NCBI GenBank assembly: GCA_032622095.1
Contig: CP136066.1
Coordinates: 200,470,978-200,534,977 of the forward strand
Direction of reading: 5' to 3'
Length of the DNA stretch: 64,000 nt
Source: Siphonodentalium dalli
Lineage: Eukaryota > Mollusca > Scaphopoda > Gadilida > Siphonodentaliidae
Made by a program: the position numbers and the translations under genes. Below, in pieces: positions 11,616-22,580 of the stretch; position 1 is the stretch's first letter, and the number at the start of each line of letters is the position of its first letter. The notes under the pieces were generated by a model, which was given only the letters and a program-made list of their open reading frames with translations, did no database searches and had not been told where the DNA came from.

Positions 11616-11991
11616 TTAAAGACATATTATGTACTTGTTCGGGTGCGTGAAACTGATAAGTTAGTATTCAAGTGCTATGTCGACTGGGGGAATGAAACAT
11701 TCTACTAACATCGCCGAAAATTTGAAGCAAATCGACCGTACCACTCCCTAGAAAACATCGTCAGAACTACGCTCAATTGTAAATATTTACTACTCGATTC
11801 GGGGCGCATATATCGGCGATAAACTAACGAAAACGATTTCGCTATCGATAGTCACTGCATTTAATTCATATATAAGAATGACGGTGTGTGATGTCAATTT
11901 TGATCTACTATTTGTAAAAATTACTACTTTGAACAAGATTATTCTCCACTTCTATTTGATCACCCTGCCGGAGTGTTTCACATCACTTTAA
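11616..11991 (+). mobile_element. MITE family C, copy 1
   Basis: Begins TTAAAGACATATTATG and ends CATCACTTTAA. Copies at 25294-25663 and 52632-53009 align along its length through 'GATAAACTAACGAAAACGAT' and 'TTCTATTTGATCAC'. The inverted ends are very short (TTAAAG / CTTTAA). No coding sequence. Confidence 0.75.
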
Positions 11992-13044
11992 ACTGTGCAT
12001 GGCTAAAAATCGTGCCCTTTTCTGAATGCTGTGCCCTTCTTACTTCACCTCATTTGTGTGGGGATAATCTCGCCGACCTACGAGTCACATTGTCCCATTC
12101 TCATCTGGGAGTGAACATTGTCTCAGTTTAGCAATGCGTCATGGTCCGGTTAACCCTGTTTACTCATACCAGACAACATAAAGAATTTATTTCCGCAGGC
12201 AAAAATACGAAAAAGCGAGCTCTCGCATAAAAATACATCCGTAGCGAGATCATAAAATCGTGAAATCACCTTTGTTAAATTCACTGAGTGTGTGTATGCG
12301 CCCCCCCCCCCCCCCCGCCGAATTGGCTTCGATACAGGTATATTAGATATTATAATTCTTACCGTGTATTTATTCCGGTCCTCTGTCGTTCTCAGCGGCG
12401 TCCCAGCGTGATCCGATAAAACCAAGACGAGATTCTCACCGTCACACGCATGAATCGTTTCTCATGGCCGGTTAATCGTAACAGCGGCCACACCCGTATG
12501 ATCTACACGATATGCATATACAAATAGGTATTTATATTTTCTTTGAGTAACAAATTGCAATATGGGTCAGATAAAGAATATAAATTACCTCAACTTGAAC
12601 GGGGTGTTCATACCAATTACTATGCTAATACAAATGCTTTCGTTTCTCCCGCTGTGCACTAACTATATCTTTGTTGATGCAAAATTTCACGACACTGATT
12701 CATCTAGTTTGTCATTTTTAATTTAAGTCGGGCAGAAATTTAAATGCTCCCGGTTTTGCTTTAACTTAATGGTTTGTTACATAACTAAGGCGTATTTTTG
12801 CAAACTAAAAAGACGTAATAGTCTAACGATTCAATTGTATGCTAAACTGTATTGTCAGCCCGGCATTGAATATAACATGTATACGTACGTGGGTACATGT
12901 AGTTGGGGTGATATAGAGGGTGATAAAAATGAAATATCGATATTCAGACTATATATATATATATATATACTTTGAACAAATACTCAAGAGCTATGGATAA
13001 TTGTCAGCTGTTTTTATTTTCCGCACTGACAAAAACTACTCCTC
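11992..13044. other. No gene seen; C17 tract
   Basis: A pure C run of about 17 lies at 12301-12317, and a short TA repeat at 12948-12970. I recognise no exon or RNA gene. Confidence 0.4.
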
Positions 13045-13250
13045 TGGGCTCAGAGTGATCAGATATCTATATTTGAAGTTTGTTATTTCTCGAGATGTGC
13101 AATTATTTGTGGCCCAGAAAACAGTTGTCAAACCACTGTGGCATCACCCATTGCTCATTCTGAATATGGGCACCATAAAACAACGGTCTCGGACACAATT
13201 GCGGATGAAGATGAAGATGGATAACTATAAAATCAAGTGGTAATACGGCC
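13045..13250 (-). repeat. Fragment related to MITE family B
   Basis: Read on the minus strand, 'ATCTCGAGAAAT.A.CAAACTTCAA' and 'ATAT.TGATCACTCTGAGC' match family B copy 3 near 41096-41150. Boundaries are uncertain and no TIR is visible. Confidence 0.45.
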
Positions 13251-13371
13251 ATTTTTTTCGCGATTCTCAAGTGATAATACGGCCATATTTCGTTGCGTTG
13301 CGTGTGTTGATTCATCTTTAAGATATTGACCGAACTACATACAAGGACCCACGGGGAATGGCATATGTACA

Positions 13372-13526
13372 TACAGTAATGCTCTAAGTAATCGACTCTT
13401 TAACCACAGCAGTATTACCGAGAGCTTTCCGATGAATGGAAACAAGCCATATTTCCGACTAAATCCTGAAAAGTTACCCATAATACTGCTGTGGTTAAAG
13501 AGTCGATTACTTAGAGCTTTACTGTA
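13372..13526. mobile_element. Foldback element with ~47-bp arms
   Basis: The left arm TACAGTAATGCTCTAAGTAA... and the right arm ...TTACTTAGAGCTTTACTGTA are near-perfect inverted copies through 'CGACTCTTTAACCACAGCAG', enclosing about 60 bp. Typical of a short MITE. Open frames across it on the minus strand are by-products of the palindrome. Confidence 0.75.
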
Positions 13527-13755
13527 GAATGTTAAAAATGATTTATGCATGGTGAACAGTGCTATTGGAAAGATATGTTCCTGCATTCAACCAGTCTCAA
13601 CATCCATCGAAAATGAAGGTTGGATACACGGAGCTATAGCACTGACTATATTTGTACCATGCACTTCGTGTTGTTTGAAATGCCAATAGCTGGGACATGG
13701 CCAAGGAAATTGCAAGGGTATATATGAAAGATGTGTGGACATTTTTCTCTTCCAG

Positions 13756-13925
13756 ACCATGAACAGAAGTATGTATCAGAACCAAAGAGCGTAAAGTGTT
13801 TCGGAGCTAACAAGGAAGTGGCTAACTCATGTCACTGTGAAATGCATGAGTTTACAATTAAATGTAATTGTAGTTACCACACAACAACCGGGTATCATAT
13901 AAGGGCACCCTTAGCCATTAATTAA
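13756..13925 (+). CDS. Possible terminal exon, cysteine-rich, unassigned
   Basis: A strong acceptor-like tract (ATTTTTCTCTTCCAG) ends at 13755. It is followed by an open frame of 55 codons to a TAA, read in phase 1 as .AC CAT GAA CAG. The peptide has five cysteines clustered in about 25 residues (C-x10-C-x-C-x9-C-x-C) and ends RAPLAIN. I do not recognise the family, and no upstream partner exon was identified. The frame could equally be open by chance. If real, it would be a plus-strand last exon. Confidence 0.2.
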
Positions 13926-13999
13926 ACATGTTGTCGTGGGATACACTACAATTAAAGCTTAGTAACAACTTGCATATCTAGAGTTATAATAATAAACTA

Positions 14000-14172
14000 G
14001 TCGGACGTCGACCAAGCCTGAGCTTAGTGTGCCTGTCATTTGCAGAATGAGGTCCCCAGATGGTGAATTTAGTTATGCTATCCCGCTATGTGGGACAGCA
14101 TCACTAAATTTACCCTCTGGGGACCTCATTCTGCAAATGAGAGACACACTAAACTCAGACTTGACGTCGACC
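14000..14172. mobile_element. Foldback repeat family K, copy 1
   Basis: A long inverted repeat with outer arms near 'GACGTCGACC' / 'GACGTCGACCGG' and inner arms 'CATTTGCAGAATGAGGTCCC' / 'GGGGACCTCATTCTGCAAAT'. Related copies lie at 19618-19672 (half), 31249-31382 and 31556-31654. No coding content. Confidence 0.75.
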
Positions 14173-14826
14173 GGCAGTTGTACATCACACATTTTATAGT
14201 TTACCTTGTTTCACTCGAACAAACATAATTTATTTTTAAGAATACCAACTATAGCAATTCCACCAACAAAGATTTAATCTAGAAAGTCTTAGATAAAAGT
14301 GTATATAGCTTAAGTGTGCATATAATGCAGCGTATTACAATATCTATATAATTCACATACATTTGTAACGTGAATATCACGTACACGTATTTTGTCATGC
14401 TTACTCTCGGCTGTACAATGTGATATCATATTTTTGTATTGAGGGACCTATTATCGACGAAGCGAAGCGTAGTGTTTACATCCAAACATATATTGGGGGA
14501 CGCAGTCACAGTGATAGGCCGATATAACGACAATTGCATAATGGACTTGAAGTCATGGCGTTTTATGGAGAGTTTCATGCCATCTCGAACTGGTATTTAC
14601 TCCGTAATTTAAATGTAAATCGTGAATATCTACTTGGCCATATAACGTTGACGAGTGGTCATAAGCATATTTGCAACTCGTCAATATCGTAGTTAATATG
14701 CCAATGTATAGTTATTGCGTTTGTAGATGTTTTACCTGTTGTTCATACAATCTTATGTTTACACACCGATGACATTGGAATATATATATTGATGGTATTA
14801 ACATATAGTTGATCTAATTAATAACG
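14173..14826. other. No gene seen
   Basis: AT-rich sequence with no recognised feature. Confidence 0.35.
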
Positions 14827-14968
14827 AGGTTATTACTTGGTTAGTTTAATATCGGCCGAGACATAAGAGCCCTCGGTAACTTCATATCAGCCTTCGACCT
14901 TAGGTCTTTGGCTGATATGAAGTTACCTTGGGCTGGTATATGTCTCGGCCGATATCAAGTAATAACCT
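14827..14968. mobile_element. Foldback palindrome, ~142 bp
   Basis: The arms AGGTTATTACTTGG...ATCGGCCGAGACATA and TATGTCTCGGCCGATATCAAGTAATAACCT are inverted copies. The pairing continues through 'GGTAACTTCATATCAGCC' / 'GGCTGATATGAAGTTACC', leaving a loop of about 15 bases. It would form a long imperfect hairpin. Probably a miniature foldback transposon. Confidence 0.75.
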
Positions 14969-15132
14969 CTAAATATCAAGAAATTGATTGACATTCAGAT
15001 TGCAATGTTAATAAACAAATGTTTCACTTTCAAATTGTATCATTTACAGACATGTTATGCGTTATGTGTGGGTTGGGGTGGGGTACCCCACATAAGTTCG
15101 AAGCTGAACGTAGAATGATCTACCGTTTCTCT

Positions 15133-15232
15133 CAATAATACCTTAGCAGTCCGTGCTTAATAAATTGTTTTATAGAGCCCATATGGGCTCTATAAAACAA
15201 TAATACCTTAGCAGTCCGTGCTTAATAAATTG
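15133..15232. repeat. 35-bp direct repeats flanking a 30-bp perfect palindrome
   Basis: Two identical 35-bp copies (15133-15167 and 15198-15232; CAATAATACCTTAGCAGTCC...) flank TTTTATAGAGCCC-ATATGGGCTCTATAAAA (15168-15197), which is a perfect palindrome. Either the repeats are an unusually long target duplication or the palindrome arose in template switching during a duplication. Confidence 0.85.
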
Positions 15233-15697
15233 AACAGATACAAGATAAAGCTTCAATGATCCTCCGCCAATCAAACAACTGCCCGTTCATATCTGCCACA
15301 GATTCAACAACTTGTGTTAACTCCCTTTTCTATACCGAAATAATTCTTCGTTGAATATCACTAATTTCATTGTTACATGTACGTTGCGACCGCTCAAATT
15401 GTGGTGATGCCAATACTCAGACGGGAGTCAGACCAATGCCATCACTCGACCCCCCCCCCCTTCCCCACAACGTCCACTACCCCGTGTGGGGGCGGGGTAG
15501 AATAGGTGCCCAGCCCAACTGCTACGGGTTAAGAGTTCCCTAACGTGATACCCTAGCTGTTATCGCGGGGTGCATATCGTGAGCGGTGGTGTAGCCATCC
15601 GAGTGGTACTATGGCGCCGTATCACATGAGACATCAAATGAACGACATGCAGGCGCGGCTTAACCCGTTGTCCACTTCGGACCCACGTCAATTTAAA

Positions 15698-16113
15698 GGC
15701 CCACTTAATTTTCGAATGCCCAGATAAAATTAGTTCATATTATATACCATTTGGAAGAGGAACCAAAAATATATATATTCCACCAGAATATGAAACAGCT
15801 GTGCATGGTCCAGGACTGTGCACCAAATGAAAGAGATTCATTCCTAGATTCCCCCCGTTGTCAACCCAGAATGCATCAGAATTCAAACTAAGAGATAAAA
15901 TTATTCCCCTTCCATTGAGTACAATAGACTGGTAGTACAGTCCGGATCAAAATTAAGCACAGGACAAACATTGGTTCCTCGACAAAAACAACATGTTCCA
16001 GTTTATTCGACCGGATCAGTTGATAATACTATGTTTTGGAGCTTCCTCTTTCAAATGGTATATAATATGGAATATGTTTTATATAATGTGATCTGGTGAT
16101 TCGAAAATTAAGT
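15698..16113. mobile_element. TIR element with ~70-bp arms
   Basis: The left arm CCCACTTAATTTTCGAAT...CCATTTGGAAGAGGAA is inverted at the right as TTCCTCTTTCAAATGG...ATTCGAAAATTAAGTGGG. The interior (about 270 bp) is non-coding. Target duplication is not evident. Resembles a non-autonomous DNA transposon. Confidence 0.7.
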
Positions 16114-16870
16114 GGGTGGTTGCATTGGCCTATCTCCCAATCGGCCAGTCAATTCCCTTCATAGTATAACAAATTGTTTCCTGATATTTACACTTTAGTG
16201 TTCTATTCATTCACGTGTGCGCTTTGTGTCGTGTGACATTTTAGTTCCTTTTAATGATTGTTGAATGTTATAATCGAGTTCTCTTCACGCTGTATCGCAG
16301 TAGGGAGCTGCTCTATGCATTGAATAAATGGATCACCGCTTCAGCTATGTACCAGTCATTGTTCCAACAATAATTCGAAGGGTAGTGCGAAGCGGCTGCT
16401 GGGCCAGTTGTCACAAATGTAGTTTACCGTAAGGCAGGCCAATCCAAAAACAACGCATGCACAGGTGATTTCAATATTACTGAGTACTATTACGGTAGTC
16501 TGAAAACACCTTCAAAGTTTGTGGTCGATAAGGTATTACAAGGTATTGATTGGCAACTAAATTCAGTTAAATGTATCCGCATTAGACCAACATATGGTTC
16601 TCCTCTGATCGAATGCATATCGACCCCCCCCCCCCCAATTCATAACCATTTACTGGATAATTCATGCATGTGTCACCAACGCCAGTTCCTTGGTTCAATA
16701 TTATTAACATACGACCTCTTATGTCACATATATGTTTTATATAAATGGATTAACGATTTAATTTAATTTAACTATGCAAATAGTGTTTCAGTAACACCTG
16801 TTTCGGTTACGTCTAACACGACTGCATTCAAGTAAAGCCAAATGTGAGAACTCGCCATTGTGTCTAATTG
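16114..16870. other. No gene seen; C-tract at 16625
   Basis: No exon recognised. It contains a run of 12 C at about 16625-16636. Confidence 0.35.
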
Positions 16871-17740
16871 GGTCCGGGCTGTGAGTTTGTTTATTGGGGG
16901 CGCAATTTTGTAATTCTGGCTGAATCTGGGAAGTTTATGGGTTAATAAACGGCACTTCCGTTTGACCTTGGCCACTCTCCGTGCGTATTTGGGTTTCATT
17001 AACACCCTCGCACAGATATGAATACTAAAATCATACCTGAACGCAGCAGTGGCGGTCCGGGCTGTTAGCTTCATTTCGCGGCGAACATTTTCGCCGATGC
17101 CGGCATTTTGAGGGTTAATAGTGACCCTGAGTGGGTTTCGATGACAACCCTGCACTTACATTGGCCTTAAAATAACTCATATAGTCCATATGGGGGTCCG
17201 GGCTGGACCGGGAAGGTCCGGGCTGGTCCGGGCTGTCAGCGTCGTTATGGGTACACATAATAGTCGATGGCGGCATTTTGGGGGTTAATTGCCAGGCATT
17301 TGTGGGCGACTCGCCCTTGTATCTTCGTGAGTGTAGTCGAGGGTAGTTCCACAACACATATGTAAGGAGTTATTAGAAGTGCGAGGACATTAAGGGGGTC
17401 CGGGCTGTGAGTTTGTTTATTGGGGGCGCAATTTTGTAATTCTGGCTGAATCTGGAAAGTTTAGGGGTTAATAAGCGGCACTTCCGTTTGACCTTGACCA
17501 CTCTCCGTGCGTATTTGGGTTTCATTAACAGCCTCGCACAGATATGAATACTAAAATCACACCTGGCCGCAACAGGGGCTGTCCGGGCTGTTAGCTTCAT
17601 TTCGTGGCGAACATTTTCGCCGATGCCGGCATTTTGAGGGTTAATAGCGACCCTGAGTGGGTTTCCATGACACCCCTGCACTTATATTGCCCTTAAAATC
17701 ACTCATATAGTCCATATGGGGGGTCCGGCCTGGTCCGGGC
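16871..17740. repeat. 526-bp tandem duplication rich in GGTCCGGGCT
   Basis: The block starting GGTCCGGGCTGTGAGTTTGT at 16871 recurs at 17397 and is repeated for about 345 bp (about 1.7 copies in all). The decamer GGTCCGGGCT or a close variant recurs about nine times and again at 18862, mostly in clusters near 17195-17240 and 17720-17750. It is GC-richer than its surroundings. Similar open frames on the minus strand in both copies follow from the duplication and show no recognisable domain. Confidence 0.8.
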
Positions 17741-18039
17741 TGGTCCGGGCGGTGTTTAGTCACACCCTAACATATTGACTGACCTGACTCAACAGTTATT
17801 GTTCGTAGATTGTTGATATGCAGTCTATGGAAAAATGTGCATTTGAACAGTTATGTTCTGACTTTCATTCGGTGTGAACATTCCCCTACGTTGACAGGTG
17901 GATATACGAAGTATCGTCTGCCTATGTACATGTACAATATCCATTACGGTGCTTTAATTAAGGTGGCGCGGAGATAACCGGGTCATGAATCTACGTCACC
18001 AATCAGTCTCCCACCCTAAGAGTTTTATTTTAAATTTGT
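17741..18039. other. No gene seen
   Basis: Nothing recognised between the tandem duplication and the TTAA element at 18040. Confidence 0.35.
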
Positions 18040-18523
18040 TTAACCCTTTGAGTGTCAGGGGCCGATCTCATCGGCCCTAATTTACGGTCTGTAAAATCGG
18101 CCCTAAAAAATAAAAAAATAAAAAATATATATTTTTGTTATATATATTTTTTTTTGGTTGAATTTTTTGGGTATACTTAAGCATACCATAGCGAATTTAA
18201 AAACAAACTGGATAAACCCTTTGGGCATGTTATAACTCAAAACTATCACCAATTATTCATAGTAATAATTTTGATGCCCATGAAAAACGTAAGATTCCCT
18301 GGCACTAAACCTCAAAATAAGTCTGTTAAAGAATATAAGAAAAAATTTATTAAAATTGTAAACAATTGTAAAAAATAATAACAAATGATGAAAAATTGTT
18401 AGGCCAATGCATTCTCTTATATATGCGAGGCGACCTATGGTCGACTCGCATATATAAGAGAATGCATTGGCACAGGGTATATTGGTTTGGTACAGTAATA
18501 GGACCTGGCACTCAAAGGGTTAA
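18040..18523. mobile_element. TTAA-flanked element with one hairpin (family P-like, different TIR)
   Basis: Ends TTAACCCTTTGAGTGTCAGG and CCTGGCACTCAAAGGGTTAA form about 20-bp TIRs including the TTAA. The CCCTTT start matches the piggyBac-like family but the following bases differ. It contains only one 69-bp palindrome (18403-18471), next to the right TIR. A 'GGCCGATCTCATCGGCC' mini-palindrome lies near the left end. Non-autonomous. Confidence 0.75.
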
Positions 18524-19097
18524 CACATATATAAACGTTTGCCTGATGGTGTGATGTAATGATGATACATAGATATGGATACCAATCTTTAATGTATGAA
18601 GAGGATGATAACACACAATCAATGTAAACAGCTAAGTTGCGGAATGAAGAGCCCGAATGATAGGTGATGCTCGGACAGGTATAATTACCTCAAGATGAAA
18701 TGATTAAAGTAAAAACATGATGTATGGGGTGTTGTTGTTACTTATATACTATTTGGGATGACTATTAGATGAGGTATTTGGTAATACACATCGGTATTGG
18801 CTCTGACGTTATGGTCATTCCCTATGACCATATTTGGAGGGGGTCGACATCATTGTGTGCAGGTCCGGGCTGTGATTAAGATTTGTGAGGTTGCTGTAGG
18901 GAACCGAGCACTGATATTTGGGTTCTACTATAGGAGCACGAGTATACAATACAATTAGTGCTATACGAATATAATGGAACATGGGTAGTTATGTCACAGA
19001 CGGCCGGGATAAACAAGTTCAAATATAAACAATCGTTAAAAACTAATATTTATAACTCAAATTTACAAGGAAAATAGGTATCGATTGTCCCCAAATG
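18524..19097. other. No gene seen
   Basis: One GGTCCGGGCTGTGA copy lies at 18861-18876. Nothing else is recognised. Confidence 0.35.
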
Positions 19098-19497
19098 TTA
19101 ACCCTTTACCCAACAGAACGGACCTGTGCCAATGCATTCTCTTATATATGCGAGTCGACCATAGGTCGCCTCGCATATATAAGAGAATGCATTGGCTTAA
19201 CACATTAAAAATTATAAAATTGTTAAAGAATGTAAGAAAAAATGGTAAAAAGTGTTAAAAAAAAGATTTTTTTAGGCCAATGCATTCTCTTATATATGCG
19301 AGGCGACCTATGGTCGACTCGCATATATAAGAGAATGCATTGGCACAGGGCATAACTGTAACTATCACAATGTGGTCAAGGAGCCGGTTCCAATGATATC
19401 CATATTTGTATGGTTCTATTGAGACAGACCGAAGATATTTTAGGCTGTTGAAGCTTTATTTGGCCGGTTTTGGCCGGTTTGTTGGGTAAAGGGTTAA
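19098..19497. mobile_element. piggyBac-like hairpin MITE (family P), copy 4
   Basis: Starts TTAACCCTTTACCCAACAG and ends GTTGGGTAAAGGGTTAA, with palindromes at 19128-19196 and 19276-19344. Near-identical to 7532-7921, which suggests relatively recent spread. Confidence 0.8.
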
Positions 19498-20873
19498 GAG
19501 ATGCTCGTAAAATGCACATAATACATTTTACTCTTAAGTATAATAACTCATGCAACCATTATCTACCGCATAGACTACAATAGTTATAATAGAAGCTATC
19601 CGAACACCCGAAGCGACACCGTGCGGGATAGCGTCACTAAATTAACTCATTCTGCAAATGACAGACACACTAGTTCAGTGCATGACAAGAGCACTTCACT
19701 GATGCCATTTATGCAATATGGCACAATTCTTCTAAAACGACACTTCCTAGTATTCAAGACAAACATGCACAAGTTGTCCTACAAGCATTAATCTGGATGA
19801 ACTGATAGACCATCGAGTATACTATATAGCAATATGAGCTTTTAGTTTTTGTGATTTTCATAAGCATTCAACTCAAGTTTAATTTAATTTAGTTTTTAGA
19901 AATATTGTTTCTGCTCAAAAGCATATAATCTATTTATAGCTCATGAATTATCTTCCTTTGAATTCTAACAGTATCAAACCAGAGGTACTATTATAGAGAG
20001 CTACGATACTCAGCACTAAACCGGTAATTACATCCACTGATGCATGAGAGGATCGAAGAACTGATTCTCTAATGAAATTGCATTGGAAAACTCTACCTAC
20101 ATTGTTAAAACAATGATTAAGTTTCAATTAACAGCAGGAATGATATCATTTCACTTTTATAAATTGAGGAAACCCAGCACTGTGTTCTTATCAGTTCAGA
20201 TAATTAAAAAGGTGTGTGGCTCTGGTGAATAATGCCGATATCATAAGACTTATGACCGGAATCGGTGGAAAATATGTGTGGGTTGAAAGCAAACATATCA
20301 ACTATGGTGGCATATATATGCCACTCACTGTGAATATATTACTACCGAAACACAAGAAATGTCTACTTTATCTGTTTTTCATATGTGATATATCTGAGAA
20401 ACTATAGGGTAATTATTAAAATGCCTCCCATATAGAGGAAATCCATGGCCATAATTGTGGGGTACATAATGTATATAAAGGCTAATTATAGAATATAATC
20501 TACACTCAGTACCTGTGTAGAAAGTAAGATTCCAAATGGATACCGAACCACGTTCCTGGAAAAATCACCAAAAAAGTCCAAAACACATTGCACAGCTATC
20601 AATTGTGAATGCCAGATGGAAGAATGACAAGCAAGATGTTATTTATTTGATAGTTCACAACTATATAGATAATTTACACAACAACTATAAACTAGATTAT
20701 GCTAGAACTAATTTTCAAATTCCAAGTTTGACCTTATACATGTATAACATTTTTTGCCATATGTAGCAATATACTAGTAATCGGAGAAATATTTCAATGT
20801 ACACATGTACATAGCCCATTATAATTTACATATACACAAAACGGTTGTATTATATATACTGGTATGTTCATAA
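19498..20873. other. No gene seen; half copy of foldback family K
   Basis: The segment 19618-19672 (GATAGCGTCACTAAATT...CATTCTGCAAATGACAGACAC) matches one arm of the foldback repeat at 14000-14172. Otherwise no exon or RNA gene is seen. Confidence 0.4.
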
Positions 20874-21474
20874 ATGAAGAAGTTTACTATATTTAAAAAT
20901 GGAGAAATGAGACTAATTGGAAACAAGAATAAGCTACACTCCCTAAATGGATGGAGAGTTTCCATCGCTTGTCTGTTGGAACTTTGGAAGCAACTATCTG
21001 AAGACGGACTTAAATACCTCCTTACTTACAGACTGAACCAGGATGTCTAGAGAACCTGTTTTCAGGTATCAGATCTTCGGTGGATTTCGGGACAATCCAG
21101 AGGCTGACCACTTCGCCAATTCATTCAGGAAATGCTTTGTAACTGCAGCACTAAAACCGCCAAAAACTTCAAATTGCATCGATGATGCTGATAAGACTTT
21201 AGTTACCATCGGAAGTATATGTACCAAACAATCAAGACAACCAAATTATTTGGACTTTCAAGTACCCCAAGACACTCCGGCACATATTGTCACAGGTATC
21301 AGTGATATTGTGGCATCATTGCCGATATCTAATGCATTAATGTACATTGCGGGATACTGAATCTTTAAAGCAACTGAAAACCACACACGCTGCAATTGTG
21401 TAGATAATTTAATTGTGAAAAAAGGTAATCAGATGGTGACAGAAAAAAATATTCACTTCTCTGAAAGACGTTAA
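20874..21474 (+). pseudogene. P-element/THAP9-type transposase relic
   Basis: The conceptual translation in three frame segments gives a block ending LLTYRLNQDV, then LENLFSGI, then FGGFRDNPEADHF and later LMYIAGY, in the order found in the C-terminal half of P-element-like (THAP9-family) DNA transposases. The frame shifts near 21046 and again near 21075. A TGA at 21358 follows IAGY, and the frame then reopens with a CNC-containing stretch to a TAA at 21472. The N-terminal THAP finger and the catalytic region upstream are not seen. This is therefore a broken fragment of about 200 codons, not a working gene. Family assignment rests on remembered motif wording (LNQD, GG..DNP, YIAGY). Confidence 0.75.
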
Positions 21475-22032
21475 TTAACCCAGATGAGAATATGGGGGAC
21501 TCAAAATCCCGACTGATGAAACCTTCATGAAATTCACTCTCCTTGAAGGAATATTTGTCACCCTCTTTCCAAATATAATGTACCTTGACATGCAATGCGG
21601 AGAGCAGCAATGCATGGTGCCAGTGATGTGAATTTCCAATGTTGTGATTCAGTTGGTAAGACAATCACGGATCTATTTATCATTGAAATTCCAACATCAC
21701 GACACTAAACAGAAAAAAACGAACCGCAAGGATAGAAAGCTACTAAAAATTAGTCATCTGTAAATTAAATACATGTAAGTATCAATTTTCTCATCTCCAC
21801 TAGCATGAGCATGTATGTGCTTTGTTTTGTCTATGAAACAATGGACAAACATGACAGATTAAGTGATAAAACATTGTTTATTCCCTATAGTTTTCTATTA
21901 TCAGCCATCTCTCCTGGTATAGAGACCATCTCAGAGGCTATCGCTAAGAGTGCAAATTAATTACATAGAGCTGTATGCGAGTGTCGTATCTCCCTATAAA
22001 ATAACTCTGATAAAACCCAAGCTGCAAAACAG
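21475..22032. other. No gene seen; decayed sequence after the transposase relic
   Basis: No further transposase motif is recognisable downstream and no TIR for the P-type element was found. Confidence 0.35.
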
Positions 22033-22311
22033 AGTTCGGTTCCTGCGCTACGCTATGTCTGATCGATGCGGCCATGTGTATTTTCTTAATTAAATCTAAC
22101 ATTTTTTCTTGAAGTGTTTTGTCAGTTACAATTAATTCTGGCTTCATCTAGACAATTTAAAAATGAAAATGGACAATTCAGTTTTTCAGAATAATGCAGA
22201 ATGAAGTGTCACCTACACAAGTCTCACATAAATAAATGACTGGTTTCTTCACAGTATGTGTAGTTGCTGGAAGCGGTAAGTCCTGCGTAGCAGGGGACAG
22301 AACTCTACACC
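22033..22311 (+). mobile_element. MITE family J, copy 2
   Basis: Aligns with 10152-10419. The ends are AGAGTTCGGTTCCTGCGCTACG and GCGTAGCAGGGGACAGAACTCT. Internal landmarks 'GAAGTGTTTTGTCAGTTACA' and 'CAGAATAATGCAGAATGAAG' are shared. Confidence 0.75.
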
Positions 22312-22445
22312 GAGTTTGCGTTAAACCTTTTGAGTTTTCAGCTGTGAGGAACTGATATTTATGTCAGGGTGAAATCAATTGTCACCTCAGCACGACTTAA
22401 TTATTTCACGGTGGGAGCTGCGTTGTTGCTACATTAAATATCCTA

Positions 22446-22580
22446 TGCCAGTGCATACTCTTATATATGCGAGTCTCACATATGGAGCCTCGCATTTAAA
22501 AGAGAATGTACTGGCTTACAAGGTCAAGGTAAATATTCTCAGGCAAATGCATTATCTTATATATGCGAGGCTCACATTCT
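22446..22580. repeat. Degenerate hairpin modules
   Basis: One decayed palindrome (GCCAGTGCATACTCTTATATATGCGAG ... CTCGCATTTAAAAGAGAATGTACTGGC, about 22446-22514) and a half arm (22543-22569) are diverged forms of the 69-bp module of family P. They show the module is old as well as recently active. Confidence 0.7.

Noticed and set aside
13103-13586. Minus-strand frames near 13.1-13.6 kb
   Set aside because: They overlap a foldback element and a decayed MITE fragment, with no coding signature.
16772-17681. Similar ~100-residue minus-strand frames in the tandem duplication
   Set aside because: The similarity follows from the DNA duplication. No recognisable domain, start context or splice signal supports coding.
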